Part shown: positions 23,264 through 35,818 of the stretch, piece after piece
Numbering within the stretch: position 1 is the first letter of the stretch
Layout of the letters: each line of letters starts with the position of its first letter
Source: Begonia masoniana
Lineage: Eukaryota; Streptophyta; Magnoliopsida; Cucurbitales; Begoniaceae
DNA: 64,000 nt
NCBI GenBank assembly: GCA_022432975.1
Contig: CM039505.1
Span: 21,831,338-21,895,337 of the forward strand
Direction of reading: 5' to 3'
Position numbers and translations under genes: made by a program
Notes under the pieces: model-generated
Databases searched by the model: none
The model's input: only the letters and a program-made list of their open reading frames with translations
What the model was told of the DNA's origin: nothing

Positions 23264-24424
23264 TTAATTAAAATGAAACATACCTGCAACTACGGTAGGC
23301 TGCTCTTCGTTGTCTGCACTATTGAGGGAGAAGATTCTTGGCGATACTCTTGTGAGTCCTTTGTTCTGTGTCGGGCAGTCTCGAGCAAGATGGCCCTTCC
23401 TATTGCAAACAAAGCACTGCCCTTTACCTTTCTTAGGACAGTTCCTGGAAAGATGACCTACCTCTTGACACTTGAAACACCTTCCTAGATTCTTCTTTGG
23501 ACAGCCCGTAGAAATATGACCTTGCTCATTACAGATAAAACATCGGCCCGAACCTGCCTTGCACACCCCATCATGGAACTTCTTACACGTTGGGCATTGA
23601 GGGAACTGCGAATATCCCGAGGCACGTTTTCCATTTCCTTGACTAATTTCTTCATCACTCGTCATTTTTGTGCCCCTCGGTGGTTGTTGTTCTTCGTCAC
23701 TTTGTTGAGTCATAGATTCTCTGAAGGGCCTTCTCGACATTTCTCTTTGTCGTTGTAGTTTCATTTCAATATCATCCAGTTCTAACGCCTTGGCCACAAC
23801 CAAATGGTACGGCATGTCGTCGATGCCTGCAGTCTTTACTCCTTTCAGAATCTCCAACTTTAAACCTTCCACAAACTGAAAAACTTTGTCCTGATTGTTG
23901 CCAACCAAAGGACCTGCATAGCGAGATAAAGACTCAAACCTTTGTACATACTCGGCCACTGTTCCCGTTTGGCGTAGTTTGGAAAACTCTGCTCTCTTGT
24001 TGGCTCGGTGAGTGCGACTAAAATACTTGTTGTAGAATGTCGTCTTGAACTGTTCCCACGTCATAACCTTCGTATCCGTAGCGGCCATCACTGTATCCCA
24101 CCAGAAAATGGCATCCTTATCCAAGTTAAATACCGCACATGTTACCTTGTCGGTTTCCTCTACGTTAGCATAAGCAAACATGCTCTCGATCTTGCGAATC
24201 CACTCATCGGCGCAAGTGGGATCCGATGACTGTCCATCGAATGCCGGGGGCCTAAGTCGTCTAAACCTTTCTCCACCTTGGTTCTGAGAATCGTTACCTT
24301 GTCCATTTCGATTTAGCAAAACCCCTATCTGTTATTACTGTTGGCGTAATATGTCAAGAAACTGGCTATTGGGATCCATTCGAGGTTGCTTAGGTACTCA
24401 CGGCCTTTTCTTGTACCTAGACAT
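23264..24424 (-). pseudogene. gag: Ty3/gypsy gag of non-autonomous Y1 element
   Basis: Reading from the minus-strand ATG at 24424, in-frame stops occur at codons 9, 30 and 31. From codon 36 the frame is open for 351 codons to the end. It has the gypsy Gag core (RLRPPAFDGQSSDP, IFWWDTV, WEQFKTTFYNKYF, AEFSKLRQTGTVAEYVQRFE). This is followed by a Cys-rich CPTCKKFHDGVC and three CCHC knuckles: CFICNEQGHISTGC, CFKCQEVGHLSRNC and CFVCNRKGHLARDC. The protein ends at VVAGMFHFN, exactly where protease would begin. Gag binds and packages element RNA into cytoplasmic particles. The early stops are CGA/CAA-to-TGA/TAA type and may be post-insertion decay. Protease, RT and integrase are absent. Confidence 0.85.
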
Positions 24425-24551
24425 GTTAGAAAACACAAAACACTATAAACATCTATAGATCATTACTTAAACTTAAACACTTATAGTTGGCGAAGCACTT
24501 CCATGGGGCGAGTGGCATTGTTAGGTAATCAACGGAATGATTGCGACCACG

Positions 24552-24565
24552 TGTCTCTGATACCA
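24552..24565 (-). promoter_or_regulatory. Primer-binding site of Y1 element
   Basis: The minus strand reads TGGTATCAGAGAC five bases after the LTR end at 24570, matching initiator tRNA-Met. This fixes the element's orientation as minus. Confidence 0.9.
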
Positions 24566-24569
24566 TAAC

Positions 24570-26529
24570 TGTAACGACCCCAACCCCGTAGGGCCGTCAC
24601 AAGACTTGACTTTACATTGACATAACTTTGACCTAAGCCCTCGTATTTTTGCATAAGATTTTTCATTTTTACTTAACACTTTAAAAGAAAACGGACATAG
24701 ACAATTGACCCACCTCATTTTTTTTCCTACTTTTCTCCCTTTCTTTCAACTACACTTCTTCCATAAACTTACCCCGAACATTCTAAACATAAAATACCCC
24801 AACCCTCAAAATCCCAACTCAAAACGGAGTCCAAAAACATATCTGAAAACGTATTAAAATTCACGAAAACGAACTGCGTGGATCGCTCTAAAAATCGAGC
24901 ATATCCTTACCTGTTTTAAAATAACCAAACAGTTCCAGTATATTTCTAAAATTAAGACTCCACATTCTAAACGTTCTACTTCCACTACATATATATCAAA
25001 CTCAACTTTTCATACATTTTTCAAAAAAATCATCTATCCACATACATAGACACTTCCGTTCACTTTCTTAATCAAAATGACACGTAAACATACCCAAAAA
25101 AGACACGTCCGCATACTAACCACAGACACATACTAACCACGGTCGGAATCGCCCTAACAATATTGCCGGGTTGCCGCCATAGTCGTACTCCTCCAACCGC
25201 GTCCGTAATCTTTGTGTGCTCGTTGAAACTAACCGTACATGTTCTTCCCCACCTACATCACAGAACTCAAACTATAAGCCTAATTCTTAGCAAGTAGTGA
25301 CAATATGAATTTAAAACATTTTACTTAACATATGCAGTTTCTACAGTTTCATCGTACATAATCATTTTGTTTCAGTTTATATCGTTTCCATCGTACATAC
25401 ATGTAATCCTCTACCAATGGAGGGCGGATTAGTTTCTCCATCTCTAGACGTTCCACAACTTCATCTGAAGGGTGAACCACTTCCCTCAGACGTTCTGTAT
25501 TTTCTGGACGTTCCACACTTTACATCTGAGAGGTGAACCACTTCCCTCAGACACTATACATTTTTGTTTTACATCATTGTAGTTTCTACGTTCAAATCGT
25601 GAAAACATATGCTAAAACATTTTTGTACTTTTTCTAAAACATGATGCATAGTCTAAACATACTGAAAACATGCAAACAAATCCTAACGTCCTGTGATGTA
25701 GGCCAAAATGGCAACGCGTAAACATACACTACTTACCTGGCGTCCTTAGCAATTTGTCTCTATCTGAAATCTTAACCGTGGAACCTGAAAAACCTAAATA
25801 TCAAAACATTGCATTAGAACTCGCTCGGCATAACTAAACTCTCATTTTCGTGAAAACATCTCAAACTACTATTTCTAGCCTAATCCAACTAAAACCTAAC
25901 TAAACGGACCACTAATTTGGGTTCGGTAAAAACCGACCCGAAACTTCAAACGTGCATAACTTTTGCGTCGGTTGTCGGAATTGAACGATTCCAGCGGCCA
26001 CATACTCGTCTAATAATCTATTTTAACCTGCCAAAAGGAAATTTAAAACAAACAACCATAGCTAGGTCAAAATGGCAAAAACCTGATTCTGCCCTTTACC
26101 CGGAATTTCCCCCATTTTCGATTTTCTATCAATTCTCACTCATTTCCTCACCAATCGACGACATATACCCTCAATTAGAATAATCTAACCAAAAATTGAA
26201 GTTTCCAATTAAGAAAACCCTAGGCTCAAACTCGGGTCCTCTGCTTCCAGCTCAACCCGAGCACCATGCTGCTCGGCGATCTGCGCCGGCATTAAGCTCG
26301 GCAATACAACGCCGAGAGCAGCCAAAAATGGCCGGTGATCGGAGCTCAACGCAGTTCGTCACCCTCGGCCACAAACCGAGCAAGAACAGGGCCAAAAATC
26401 AAGCTTACCGTGTTATTTGTGTGCGAAGACAGTCGGAAATGGCAGCCCTGGAATCGCTGATGTTGTCTAGCCGGAAAATGTCGACGAATCACGGTGCATG
26501 TAGGAGGAGAGTCGTCGCTCGGCTCTCTC
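24570..26529 (-). repeat. Family Y right (5') LTR, first part
   Basis: This end reads GGGGTCGTTACA on the minus strand and adjoins the primer site. It is homologous to the left LTR only distantly over 24570-25850, then closely. It holds two ~65-bp units near 25438-25555 sharing GGTGAACCACTTCCCTCAGA. It is split at 26529 by Z1 and resumes at 34851. Confidence 0.85.
26525..26529. repeat. Target-site duplication CTCTC (Z1, left)
   Basis: Matches CTCTC at 34846-34850 on the other side of Z1. Confidence 0.9.
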
Positions 26530-28875
26530 TGTAATATCCGGCTTGTACGGATTTTAGAGTTAATATATTATATTATTATTTTATCATATAATGTCATTTT
26601 TCGTAAATATGTCAAATCAAATCAGTTTCGCAAACGGAAGGTGTCATTTCGATCCTAACGATTAATAGAAATTTTAAGGAAATTATGGGAATTTCGGAGA
26701 TTAAACGCTATATTCCGTGTAATTACATTTCTCGTAATATAAATGACGTTTTAGTAAAAATAGTAAACGAAGCCCAAACTGCGAACGGATAGTTTTGTTA
26801 AGTCCTAAATAATAGGTTGGACATGTTGGTGAAATAAGGAAGTTTGAGGAAACCGAATCGGTAGTTAATTAACGAAACAAAGGACGAAACAAGAGCTAAG
26901 GGCATTTTGGTAATCTACCAAACCAATTTTATAAAATCATAAGTGTTTCTCTTCTTCTTCATTTTCTTCTCTGGCCGTGAGAAACAGAACCTTCTCCCTC
27001 GCAATTTCTCTCTCGGCCGTGGGCGATTCTCCTCCGATTCGCGCTCCGTTTTGTTTCGTTTTCTTCGTGATTCTTCCTCCTCTCGCTACCCTAGGTATGA
27101 ACCTACGATCTTAGAGTGTTTACTTCGATTTCTACGGAGTTGGAATAAATAGGGTTTCGTTTAGGTTTCGTTAAAAATCAAGATTTAGGGTTCGAAATTG
27201 ACAGGTTGTTATAGTTTAAGGACGTATTGAACGTATTAAACGTTATTGGACGAAGTTAAATTGAATTGTGGAAAAATGTTAAATTTGAGAATTTAGGGAT
27301 TTTCAGGAAAAGTTCGTAAGTTGTGGTTTTGAACTATCGAGCATGAATTGGTCGTTTAAACGTCTCGATTAGTTAAGTTAGAACTTTAGGAAAGTTCCTT
27401 AGTCAAGGTTTTGTTGAATTCGGACGATTAGAAGTTTAAACACGTGATATTGATGATCGTTGTGTTTTGCCTCAGACAAACAACGCTCATGGACGGAGCT
27501 TGAGCTGCAACAGACGCGAGGTAAGTTCTCGTGATCTTCTCTGGCCGATTGGCCTACACCGTACTTCGATGTAGCGTCGAGGATCTCAATGGATTGTTTG
27601 TTTTAAATTGCTTTGGTCGGGTAGATAGGTTTATAATTGTTGTAGGTTATTCCATTTTAGTCTTGATGGTATGCATGTTGATTGTTTATTTTATGTTCAT
27701 ATCTGTTCATGCATCACGTATTTCAAATGTCATGAAAACGAATTTCTGAACGACGTTTTAAAGTGAATGCAAAGAAATTATATCCCTACGGTATACAGTT
27801 TAAATGACCCTACGGTATATAGTTTAAATGGCCCTTCGGTATACAGTTTATAGCAAAGCAAAGAAAAGCAAAGTAAAGTGAATGCAAAGAAATGATGTCC
27901 CTACGGTATACAGTTTAAATGACCCTACGGTATATAGTTTAAATGGCCCTTCGGTATACAGTTTGTAGCAAAGCAAAGCAAAGTAAAGAAAACAAAGCAT
28001 TATTTGTAAAGTCACATGCACAACATGCATTTGCATTTACTAGAGCTTACTGAGATTTTTATCTCATAGATGTCTGTATGGTGTAGGTGTTTACGAGGAA
28101 ACAGGTGAGGAAGAGCTTCCTCCTCCCGAGGCATGAGTTCAGTTGACGAAGGATGGTTGCAGTGGTGTGCTGGCGCAGTCGATGCTTACCTGACCCGTGG
28201 GGATGTCTGTGTTAGTATTTTGTGGGATTTAATGGATGATACGTATGTATAGACGAACAAGTTAGGATGTTTGGATATGGTTAGATGTTAGGTCCATATT
28301 TGATGTTTTAAACGTTTTTTTGGAAATCTGTTTATAATCCGTGTTTTTATAGTTTTTACTGAAACTGCTTGGAATTTGAAACAGGAGGATTAGACAACTT
28401 TTAAACGTATCCATGCAGTTCGTTTTTACAACAGTTTAACGTATGTTTAGTTTGTTTAATTCATTGATTTATGACATTAGAAATGAGATAAGTTTTGTGG
28501 AGAATAGGTAAGGAAGAAAGTCTCTGGAGTCTCTCGGAATAGCTCTCTGGAATCTAGGATTCCAGAGAGGGATTTGGTCGCTGCACAAGGCAGCGACTGG
28601 TCGCTGCACAATGCAGCGATCGGGCGCTGCACAATGCAGCGATCGGGCGCTGCACACTGCTTCTCTTTTCCTATGCCTTCCGGTTTTACCCTTCACCGAT
28701 TGATAAATGTTTTAATTGTTTTATTAATTATTTTCAAATAGTTTTAAGTTATAAATGATTTTGTTTTAAGTGGTTTACAACGTAGACTTCAATTCCGAAT
28801 TGATTTCCTCTTAAAGTGTAAAATAAAATGAAAAATTTATACGGGTAAAATGAGTACAGTGTCTGGGGTGTTACA
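26530..28875 (+). repeat. Z1 5' LTR
   Basis: Starts TGTAATATCCGG and ends GGGGTGTTACA. TTTATAAAAT near 26928 is a TATA candidate followed by a C/T-rich leader. Repeats of CCCTACGGTATACAG occur in two blocks (27778-27965), whereas the 3' LTR has one block. A hairpin-rich segment lies at 28543-28660. Confidence 0.92.
28543..28660. repeat. Hairpin block in Z1 5' LTR
   Basis: A perfect 12-bp inverted repeat with a 3-base loop (28543-28569) is followed by three short hairpins: stems GTCGCTGC/GCAGCGAC (28577-28597), TCGCTGCA/TGCAGCGA (28601-28619) and CGCTGCA/TGCAGCG (28625-28641). Confidence 0.9.
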
Positions 28876-28879
28876 ATTA

Positions 28880-28891
28880 TGGTATCAGAGC
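28880..28891 (+). promoter_or_regulatory. Primer-binding site of Z1
   Basis: TGGTATCAGAGC four bases after the 5' LTR, complementary to initiator tRNA-Met. Confidence 0.92.
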
Positions 28892-29036
28892 CCCCGGGTT
28901 TTAAAATCGGTTCTGTAGAGTGCTCGACTGCACAGCCACTACGCGGACATCCTTCATTAACTGTAAGTCTGTTTATAGCTTTATTGATTTGGTTTCTTAG
29001 GATTATTGTTTTGATCTTTTATAGGATTTTTATAAA

Positions 29037-29636
29037 ATGGTTCGAGGAAGGGATCCTAGAGATGACGCGCTAGATCGATTTATGGAGTTGATAGATCGCC
29101 AGTCTCAGCATATGGACCGGCAAGCGCAGCAGATTGCGGACTTAGTAAATCGGGAGAACCAGAGGGCCCGGGATTTGATGGTTCCCAACAAGCAGGGCAT
29201 GTAGAAGTTTCAGGGCCTACGACCTCCAGTGTTCGATGGTCGATCATCAGATCCTACTGTTGCGGAGGAATGGATCCGAGTTATGGAGGATATGTTAGCT
29301 TATGCCGAGGTAGGGAACGGGAGCTTGGTGGCGTATGCTACCTTTCACTTAGCGATGGATGCCCGTTTCTGGTGGGATTCGATCAAAGCGACGACGGACG
29401 TATCAGTTATGACTTGGGATCGGTTCAATTTTGTATTTTTTGACAAGTATTTTAACCGCACAGTGAGAGTGGCAAAGAGGAATGAGTTCACGCAGCTGAA
29501 GCAGACAGGTTCAGTTGCGGAGTATATCCGGAAGTTTGAGGCTTTATCGCGATTTGCACCTCGTCTTGTCAACGATATGTATATGATAGCTAAAATATAT
29601 AGATCTGAAATTAGTAAAGAAGAGAGTAATAAGTGA
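29037..29636 (+). pseudogene. gag: Z1 gag, truncated and interrupted
   Basis: ATG at 29037 starts MVRGRDPRDDALDRF, the same N-terminus as the W gag. TAG at 29202 replaces a Gln codon (CAA in W). The frame then gives RPPVFDGRSSDP, ARFWWDSIKATTDVSVMTW, NEFTQLKQTGSVAEYIRKFE and RFAPRLVND. It then jumps into spacer-derived MYMIAKIYRSEISKE and stops at 29636. W continues at this point for over 150 residues including the zinc knuckle, so Z1 has lost the RNA-binding C-terminus through an internal deletion. It is not functional as read. Confidence 0.9.
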
Positions 29637-32065
29637 GTAAGAAGGATTTACTAGGCGAACCTCGAAGAGAAGATAATAGGACACACATATAACAATAAAC
29701 GCCATATAGAAATATAGTTATACATTAGTAGGATTAGTTTGATTTAATCAATGGAGTTTGCACACCTAGGGTTTAGTAACAATTAGAGGAATACACCCTA
29801 TGAGATATGGATTTTAAGTAGGTAGGGATTGTGTCTATATGACAACCTTTTGGAGTATTAGAATACGACTAGTCAAGAAAGATGAAAGTTGAGGAATAGA
29901 CCTATAAAGGGATACATAGATTGTTATAATACCTGAAGTGTGTTTAAATATATCAAGTACCGTAGGGCTCGTATATTGACGATTCGTATGAAGTTAGGAG
30001 TATCTAGATTAAGATAGAATTCAAGAGTTAAACTTAGAATGATTTTCGAGTAGAATAGTTGGAACCTGATTGGAAAGAGCGAACAAAAATAGATTAGTCG
30101 ATGAACTCAAAGTAGCATTGAGGAATTTAGTGAAGGTAAAGTAGATCGTTGGAATAAATGAGAGCTTAGATTGGCGTTTAAAGGATAACAAATTGAGAAA
30201 TTTGCGATTTATAGAATAAGGAGGGTGAGAATTATCACCGAAACCATCTAAGTAAACTTAGAGGTGAGATTAAGTTAGTAAATTTCTAGTGATCGACTCG
30301 TGTGTGGCAGGTCGAGACCAAGTAGTGCATGAATGGCTTAGGTTAGAATGACTAGTTTAGAGTGCATCAATGAGGAGATTTAGAGACTTGACCGTGCTTA
30401 GAGCAAATAGAGTTTAAGATAAACAAAGGAGTGTAACGTGAGCAGTGTGAGAACTTTAATTAAGAATATAGTGGTAGAATTTAAGGACAAAACTGAGAAT
30501 GGAAGCGATGTTTATAAGGAAACTCTGGTGACATAGTTCGAGGAGTATGACAGTGTAAGCTTAGTTGTAAAATCCGCCCTGAAGTAATTGGCGGGATTGG
30601 TAAGTTGCCCAGGAAAGTATGTGATCTAGGAGATTTAGTAAGAATTAATGTGTGAGTGAGGATATGTACAATCCAATTGAGAGTAGAGATTTCGAATTTA
30701 AGGCTAGTGTTGGAAGGTATAGTCGACGTTTTGGATTAGAATCGTAGAGATTGACCCTAGGGATGACGAGATCAGAGTTAATAAGAGGAAGTTCGAATTT
30801 TGAGGCTTTATCGCGATTTGCACCGCGTCTTGTCAACGATATGTATATGATAGATAAAATATTTAGATCTGAAATTAGTAAAGAAGAGAGTAATAAGTGA
30901 GTAAGAAGGATTTACTAGGCGAACCTCGAAGAGAAGATAATAGGACACACATATAACAATAAACGCCATATAGAAATATAGTTATACATTAGTAGGATTA
31001 GTTTGATTTAATCAACGGAGTTTGCACACCTAGGGTTTAGTAACAATTAGAGGAATACACCCTATGAGATATGGATTTTAAGTAGGTAGGGATTGTGTCT
31101 ATATGACAACCTTTTGGAGTATTAGAATACGACTAGTCAAGAAAGATGAAAGTTGAGGAATAAACCTATAAAGGGATACATAGATTGTTATAATACCTGA
31201 AGTGTGTTTAAATATATCAAGTACCGTAGGGCTCGTATATTGACGATTCGTATGAAGTTAGGAGTATCTAGATTAAGATAGAATTCAAGAGTTAAACTTA
31301 GAATGATTTTCGAGTAGAATAGTTGGAACCTGATTGGAAAGAGCGAACAAAAATAGATTAGTCGATGAACTCAAAGTAGCATTGAGGAATTTAGTGAAGG
31401 TAAAGTAGATCGTTGGAATAAATGAGAGCTTAGATTGGCGTTTAAAGGATAACAAATTGAGAAATTTTCGATTTATAGAATAAGGAGGGTGAGAATTATC
31501 ACCGAAACCATCTAAGTAAACTTAGAGGTGAGATTAAGTTAGTAAATTTCTAGTGATCGACTCGTGTGTGGCAGGTCGAGACCAAGTAGTGCATGAATGG
31601 CTTAGGTTAGAATGACTAGTTTAGAGTGCATCAATGAGGAGATTTAGAGACTTGACCGTGCTTAGAGCAAATAGAGTTTAAGATAAACAAAGGAGTGTAA
31701 CGTGAGCAGTGTGAGAACTTTAATTAAGAATATAGTGGTAGAATTTAAGGACAAAACTGAGAATGGAAGCGATGTTTATAAGGAAACTCTGGTGACATAG
31801 TTCGAGGAGTATGACAGTGTAAGCTTAGTTGTAAAATCCGCCCTGAAGTAATTGGCGGGATTGGTAAGTTGCCCAGGAAAGTATGTGATCTAGGAGATTT
31901 AGTAAGAATTAATGTGTGAGTGAGGATATGTACAATCCAATTGAGAGTAGAGATTTCGAATTTAAGGCTAGTGTTGGAAGGTATAGTCGACGTTTTGGAT
32001 TAGAATCGTAGAGATTGACCCTAGGGATGACGAGATCAGAGTTAATAAAAGGAAGTTCGAATTTT
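29538..32065 (+). repeat. 1264-bp tandem duplication spanning gag end and spacer
   Basis: Copies 29538-30801 and 30802-32065 start in GAGGCTTTATCGCG within gag and end at GAAGTTCGAATTTT. They differ at only a handful of substitutions. The breakpoints share TTTG, so microhomology-mediated duplication or slippage is plausible. Confidence 0.92.
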
Positions 32066-32615
32066 GTTAGAGATAAAGTTCTAAGTAAATAGCGACTGTA
32101 ACTCCTAGTTTGACTCACATAGACAAGGTAGTATTATAGTCGTATAGTTGCAGAGTATAACAATGAGGACTTAATTAGGAAACCCGTACCGAAATAGTCT
32201 CTGAAGGTCAATAGGTTACCCAGGAAGATAGGTGACAAGGAAATCCTATGGGTGAGGCAGTTACAAGGAATCGTTACCCGAGTGAATATAGAAATATGGG
32301 TCGACACGAGTCTCGACTACTGATGAAGCCAACGAAGTTATAGAGAAGTTTAGGTAAATCAATTGGAGATTTAAGGACTTAACTAAGCTCAGTATTTTAG
32401 TAAGGAAGTGTACGATCAGATCGAAGGTAGAGAATACAAGTTTAAGGCCGATATTGGAGAGTACAGTGGACAGTTTTGGTTGAGAACCACGAAGAGTGAC
32501 CGTAAGTACAAATGATAATCGAGGCGTAAGGCCGCGCGATATGAGACATTAACATCAAAGGCTATATAAGCTAAGTCAAATTTTGTGGACAAAATTCTAA
32601 ATAAGGTGGGTGGAC
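32066..32615 (+). other. Z1 distal spacer and polypurine tract
   Basis: No coding domain. It ends with AAATTTTGTGGACAAAATTC and the purine-rich AAGGTGGGTGGAC before the 3' LTR, matching U and W at the same place. Confidence 0.8.
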
Positions 32616-34845
32616 TGTAATATCCGGCTTGTACGGATTTTGGAGTTAATATATTATATTATTATTTTATCATATAATGGCATTTTTCGTAAATATGTCA
32701 AATCAAATCAGTTTCGCAAACGGAAAGCGTCATTTCGATCCTAACGATTAATAGAAATTTTAAGGAAATTATGGGAATTTCGGAGATTAAACGCTATATT
32801 CCGAGTAATTACATTTCTCGTAATATAAATGACATTTTAGTAAAAAATAGTAAACGAAGCCCAAACTGCGAACGGACAGTTTTGTTAAGTCCTAAATAAT
32901 AGGTTGGACATGTTGGTGAAATAAGGAAGTTTGAGGAAACCGAATCGGTAGTTAATTAACGAAACAAAGGACGAAACAAGAGCTAAGGGCATTTTGGTAA
33001 TCTACCAAACAAATTTTATAAAATCATAAGTGTTTCTCTTCTTCTTCATTTTCTTCTCTGGCCGCGAGAAACAGAACCTTCTCCCTCGCGATTTCTCTCT
33101 CGGCCGTCGGCGATTCTCCTCCGATTCGCGCTCCGTTCGTTTCGTTTTCTTCGTGATTCTTCCTCCTCTCGCTACCCTAGGTATGAATCTACGATCTTAG
33201 AGTGTTTATTTCGATTTCTACGGAGTTGGAATAATTAGGGTTTCGTTTAGGTTTCGTTAAAAATCAAGATTTAGGGTTCGAAATTGATAGGTTGTTATAG
33301 TTTAAGGACGTATTGAACGTATTAAACGTTATTGGACGAAGTTAAATTGAATTGTGAAAAAATGTTAAATTTGAGAATTTAGGGATTTTCAGGAAAAGTT
33401 CGTAAGTTATGATTTTGAACTATCGAGCATGAATTGGTCGTTTAAACGTCTCGATTAGTTAAGTTAGAACTTTAGGAAAGTTCCTTAGTTAAGGTTTTGT
33501 TGAATTCGGACGATTAGAAGTTTAAACACATGATATTGATGATTGTTGTGTTTTGCCTCAGACAAACAACGCTCGTGGACGGAGTTTGAGCTGCAACAGA
33601 CGCGAGGTAAGTTCTCGTGATCTTCTCTGGCCGATTGGCCTACACCGTACTTGTATGTAGCGTCGAGGATCTCAATGGATTGTTTGTTTTAAATTGCTTT
33701 GGTTGGGTAGATAGGTTTATAATTGTTGTAGGTTATTCCATTTTAGTCTTGATGGTATGCATGTTGATTGTTTATTTTATGTTCATATCTGTTCATGCAT
33801 CACGTATTTCAAATGTCATGAAAACGAATTTCCGCACGACGTTTTAAATTGAATGCAAAGAAATGATGTCCCTACGGTATACAGTTTAAATGACCCTACG
33901 GTATATAGTTTAAATGGCCCTTCGGTATACAGTTTGTAGCAAAGCAAAGCAAAGTAAAGAAAACAAAGCATTATTTGTAAAGTCACATGCACAACATGCA
34001 TTTGCATTTACTAGAGCTTACTGAGATTTTTATCTCATAGATGTCTGTATGGTGTAGGTGTTTACGAGGAAACAGGTGAGGAAGAGCTTCCTCCTCCCGA
34101 GGCATGAGTTCAGTTGACGAAGTATGGTTGCAGTGGTGTGCTGGCGCAGTCGATGCTTACCTGACCCGTGGGGATGTCTGTGTTAGTATTTTGTGGGATT
34201 TAATGGATGATACGTATGTATAGACGAACAAGTTAGGATGTTTGGATATGGTTAGATGTTAGGTCCATATTTGATGTTTTAAACGTTTTTTTGGAAATCT
34301 GTTTATAATCCGTGTTTTTATAGTTTTTACTGAAACTGCTTGGAATTTGAAACAGGAGGATTAGACAACTTTTAAACGTATCCATGCAGTTCGTTTTTAC
34401 AACAGTTTAACGTATGTTTAGTTCGTTTAATTCATTGATTTATGACATTAGAAATGAGATAAGTTTTGTGGAGAATAGGTAAGGAAGAAAGTCTCTGGAG
34501 TCTCTCGGAATAGCTCTCTGGAATCTAGGATTCCAAAGAGGGATTTGGTCGCTACAAGTGCAGCGACTGGTCGCTGCAAGTGCAGCGACTGGTCGCTGCA
34601 AGTGCAGCGACTACAGCAACTGATCGCTGCTTCTCTTTTCCTCTGCCTTCCAGTTTTACCCTTCACCTATTGATAAATGTTTTAATTGTTTTATTAATTA
34701 TTTTCAAATAGTTTTAAGTTATAAATGATTTTGTTTTAAGTGGTTTACAACGTAGACTTCAATTCCGAATTGATTTCCGCTTAAAGTGTAAAATATAATG
34801 AAAAATTTATACGGGTAAAATGGGTACAGTGTCTGGGGTATTACA
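32616..34845 (+). repeat. Z1 3' LTR
   Basis: Starts TGTAATATCCGG and ends GGGGTATTACA, followed by CTCTC. It has one CCCTACGGTATACAG block rather than two. Its hairpin block (34548-34630) has different units: GTCGCTGCA/TGCAGCGAC stems with 2-base loops at 34570-34589 and 34592-34611. Confidence 0.92.
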
Positions 34846-34850
34846 CTCTC
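34846..34850. repeat. Target-site duplication CTCTC (Z1, right)
   Basis: Pairs with 26525-26529. Confidence 0.9.
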
Positions 34851-35302
34851 TGTCGTCGGGAGCTTGGCAGCAGAATGGCTTCTTCGTGAAGCCATTCTGT
34901 TTTAAATAAAAATTATAATTTTTAATTACCAAATTACTTAAATGTCCTTCCCTCAATTCTATGCTTAATTCTTTAATTAGTCTATCGATTCGGTTTCTCT
35001 GCAATTTCTTTATTTCTCCAAATATTCCAATTTAATCTTAGAGTTCTAACAAAACTCACCGTTCACAAAACAGACTTATTTTGCTATTTTTACGAATTAA
35101 CATACTAAAAGGCTAAAACGGGAACTCTAGCATTACTCTTTCGATTTGGATTTCTAAAATTTCACTTATTCCTCTAAAAATTCCCATAAATTCCTAGGGC
35201 TCTAAAGAAACATCCCGCTCAAGAAAATACTTTAATTTGCTATTTTACGAAAATAACCTAAGAAATTAGAAAACCCTAAGATCCGAAAACCCGGGCGTTA
35301 CA
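34851..35302 (-). repeat. Family Y right (5') LTR, second part
   Basis: Continues the LTR interrupted at 26529; a family Y sequence at 21480 reads straight through the same junction. On the minus strand the LTR begins here with TGTAACGCCCGGG. Confidence 0.85.
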
Positions 35303-35818
35303 ATAGGATTTATGATTCAGCATTGCATTTCATATTTTGCTCTACTTATTTAGTGTTAGGCTAATAGATGAGTTTTATGAAGTAGGTGAAGAGGTGACCA
35401 CAGGTGTGTTCTCTGAGCATGTTGAGGATTAAGGGTAGTTGGAGGAGTGCAACCCGGCAACGACATTGGCAACTGATGAGGTGGTTTAACAAATGGTAGT
35501 AGGTGTGGAACTTAGTGGACAAATGTTTAATTAAAGTGTGCTGAGAATTTTAAAGACAGTGGTTGTTTTAGATGCTTTGATATGTTTTAGAAATCATTCT
35601 GATAATGAGACATGGTTGGTTTTTAACTGCATTCCTCCTTTCTGGATTTTGATTTATGGATTTAAGTTGTTTTGAATGGTTGCTGTGAAAATTTTATAAT
35701 TTCTCTTGTAGTCAGAATCGTCCACTGATTAGTGCAGAATCGATTAAAGTATTGTTTAGTTGTTGGGAATGTCGTCTAGAGTTGTGGATGAATTATCGTC
35801 CAAAGTCGTGGACGATGA
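35303..35818. other. Unassigned segment before truncated gag
   Basis: AT-rich, with no gene. It resembles an internal LTR stretch in style but matches no other LTR here. Around 35770-35815 a short imperfect repeat (GTCGTGGA/GTTGTGGA) runs into U gag. U's 5' LTR, primer site and gag N-terminus are missing, so a deletion or recombination junction lies here. Confidence 0.4.

Larger units (their letters stand above)
26530..34845 (+). mobile_element. Z1: non-autonomous gag-only gypsy-type retrotransposon
   Basis: It has LTRs 26530-28875 and 32616-34845, primer site at 28880, a broken gag, a long spacer with an internal 1264-bp tandem duplication, and a polypurine tract. There is no protease, RT or integrase. 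A CTCTC target-site duplication shows insertion into the family Y LTR. LTR, gag and polypurine-tract sequences resemble those of U (autonomous) and W (non-autonomous), so U-type proteins could plausibly have mobilised it. It matches the published TR-GAG class (terminal repeats plus gag only). Confidence 0.93.

Noticed and set aside
18719..35302. Y1 as one intact insertion with matched LTRs
   Set aside because: The LTR halves disagree and there is no target-site duplication, so I report recombination instead.
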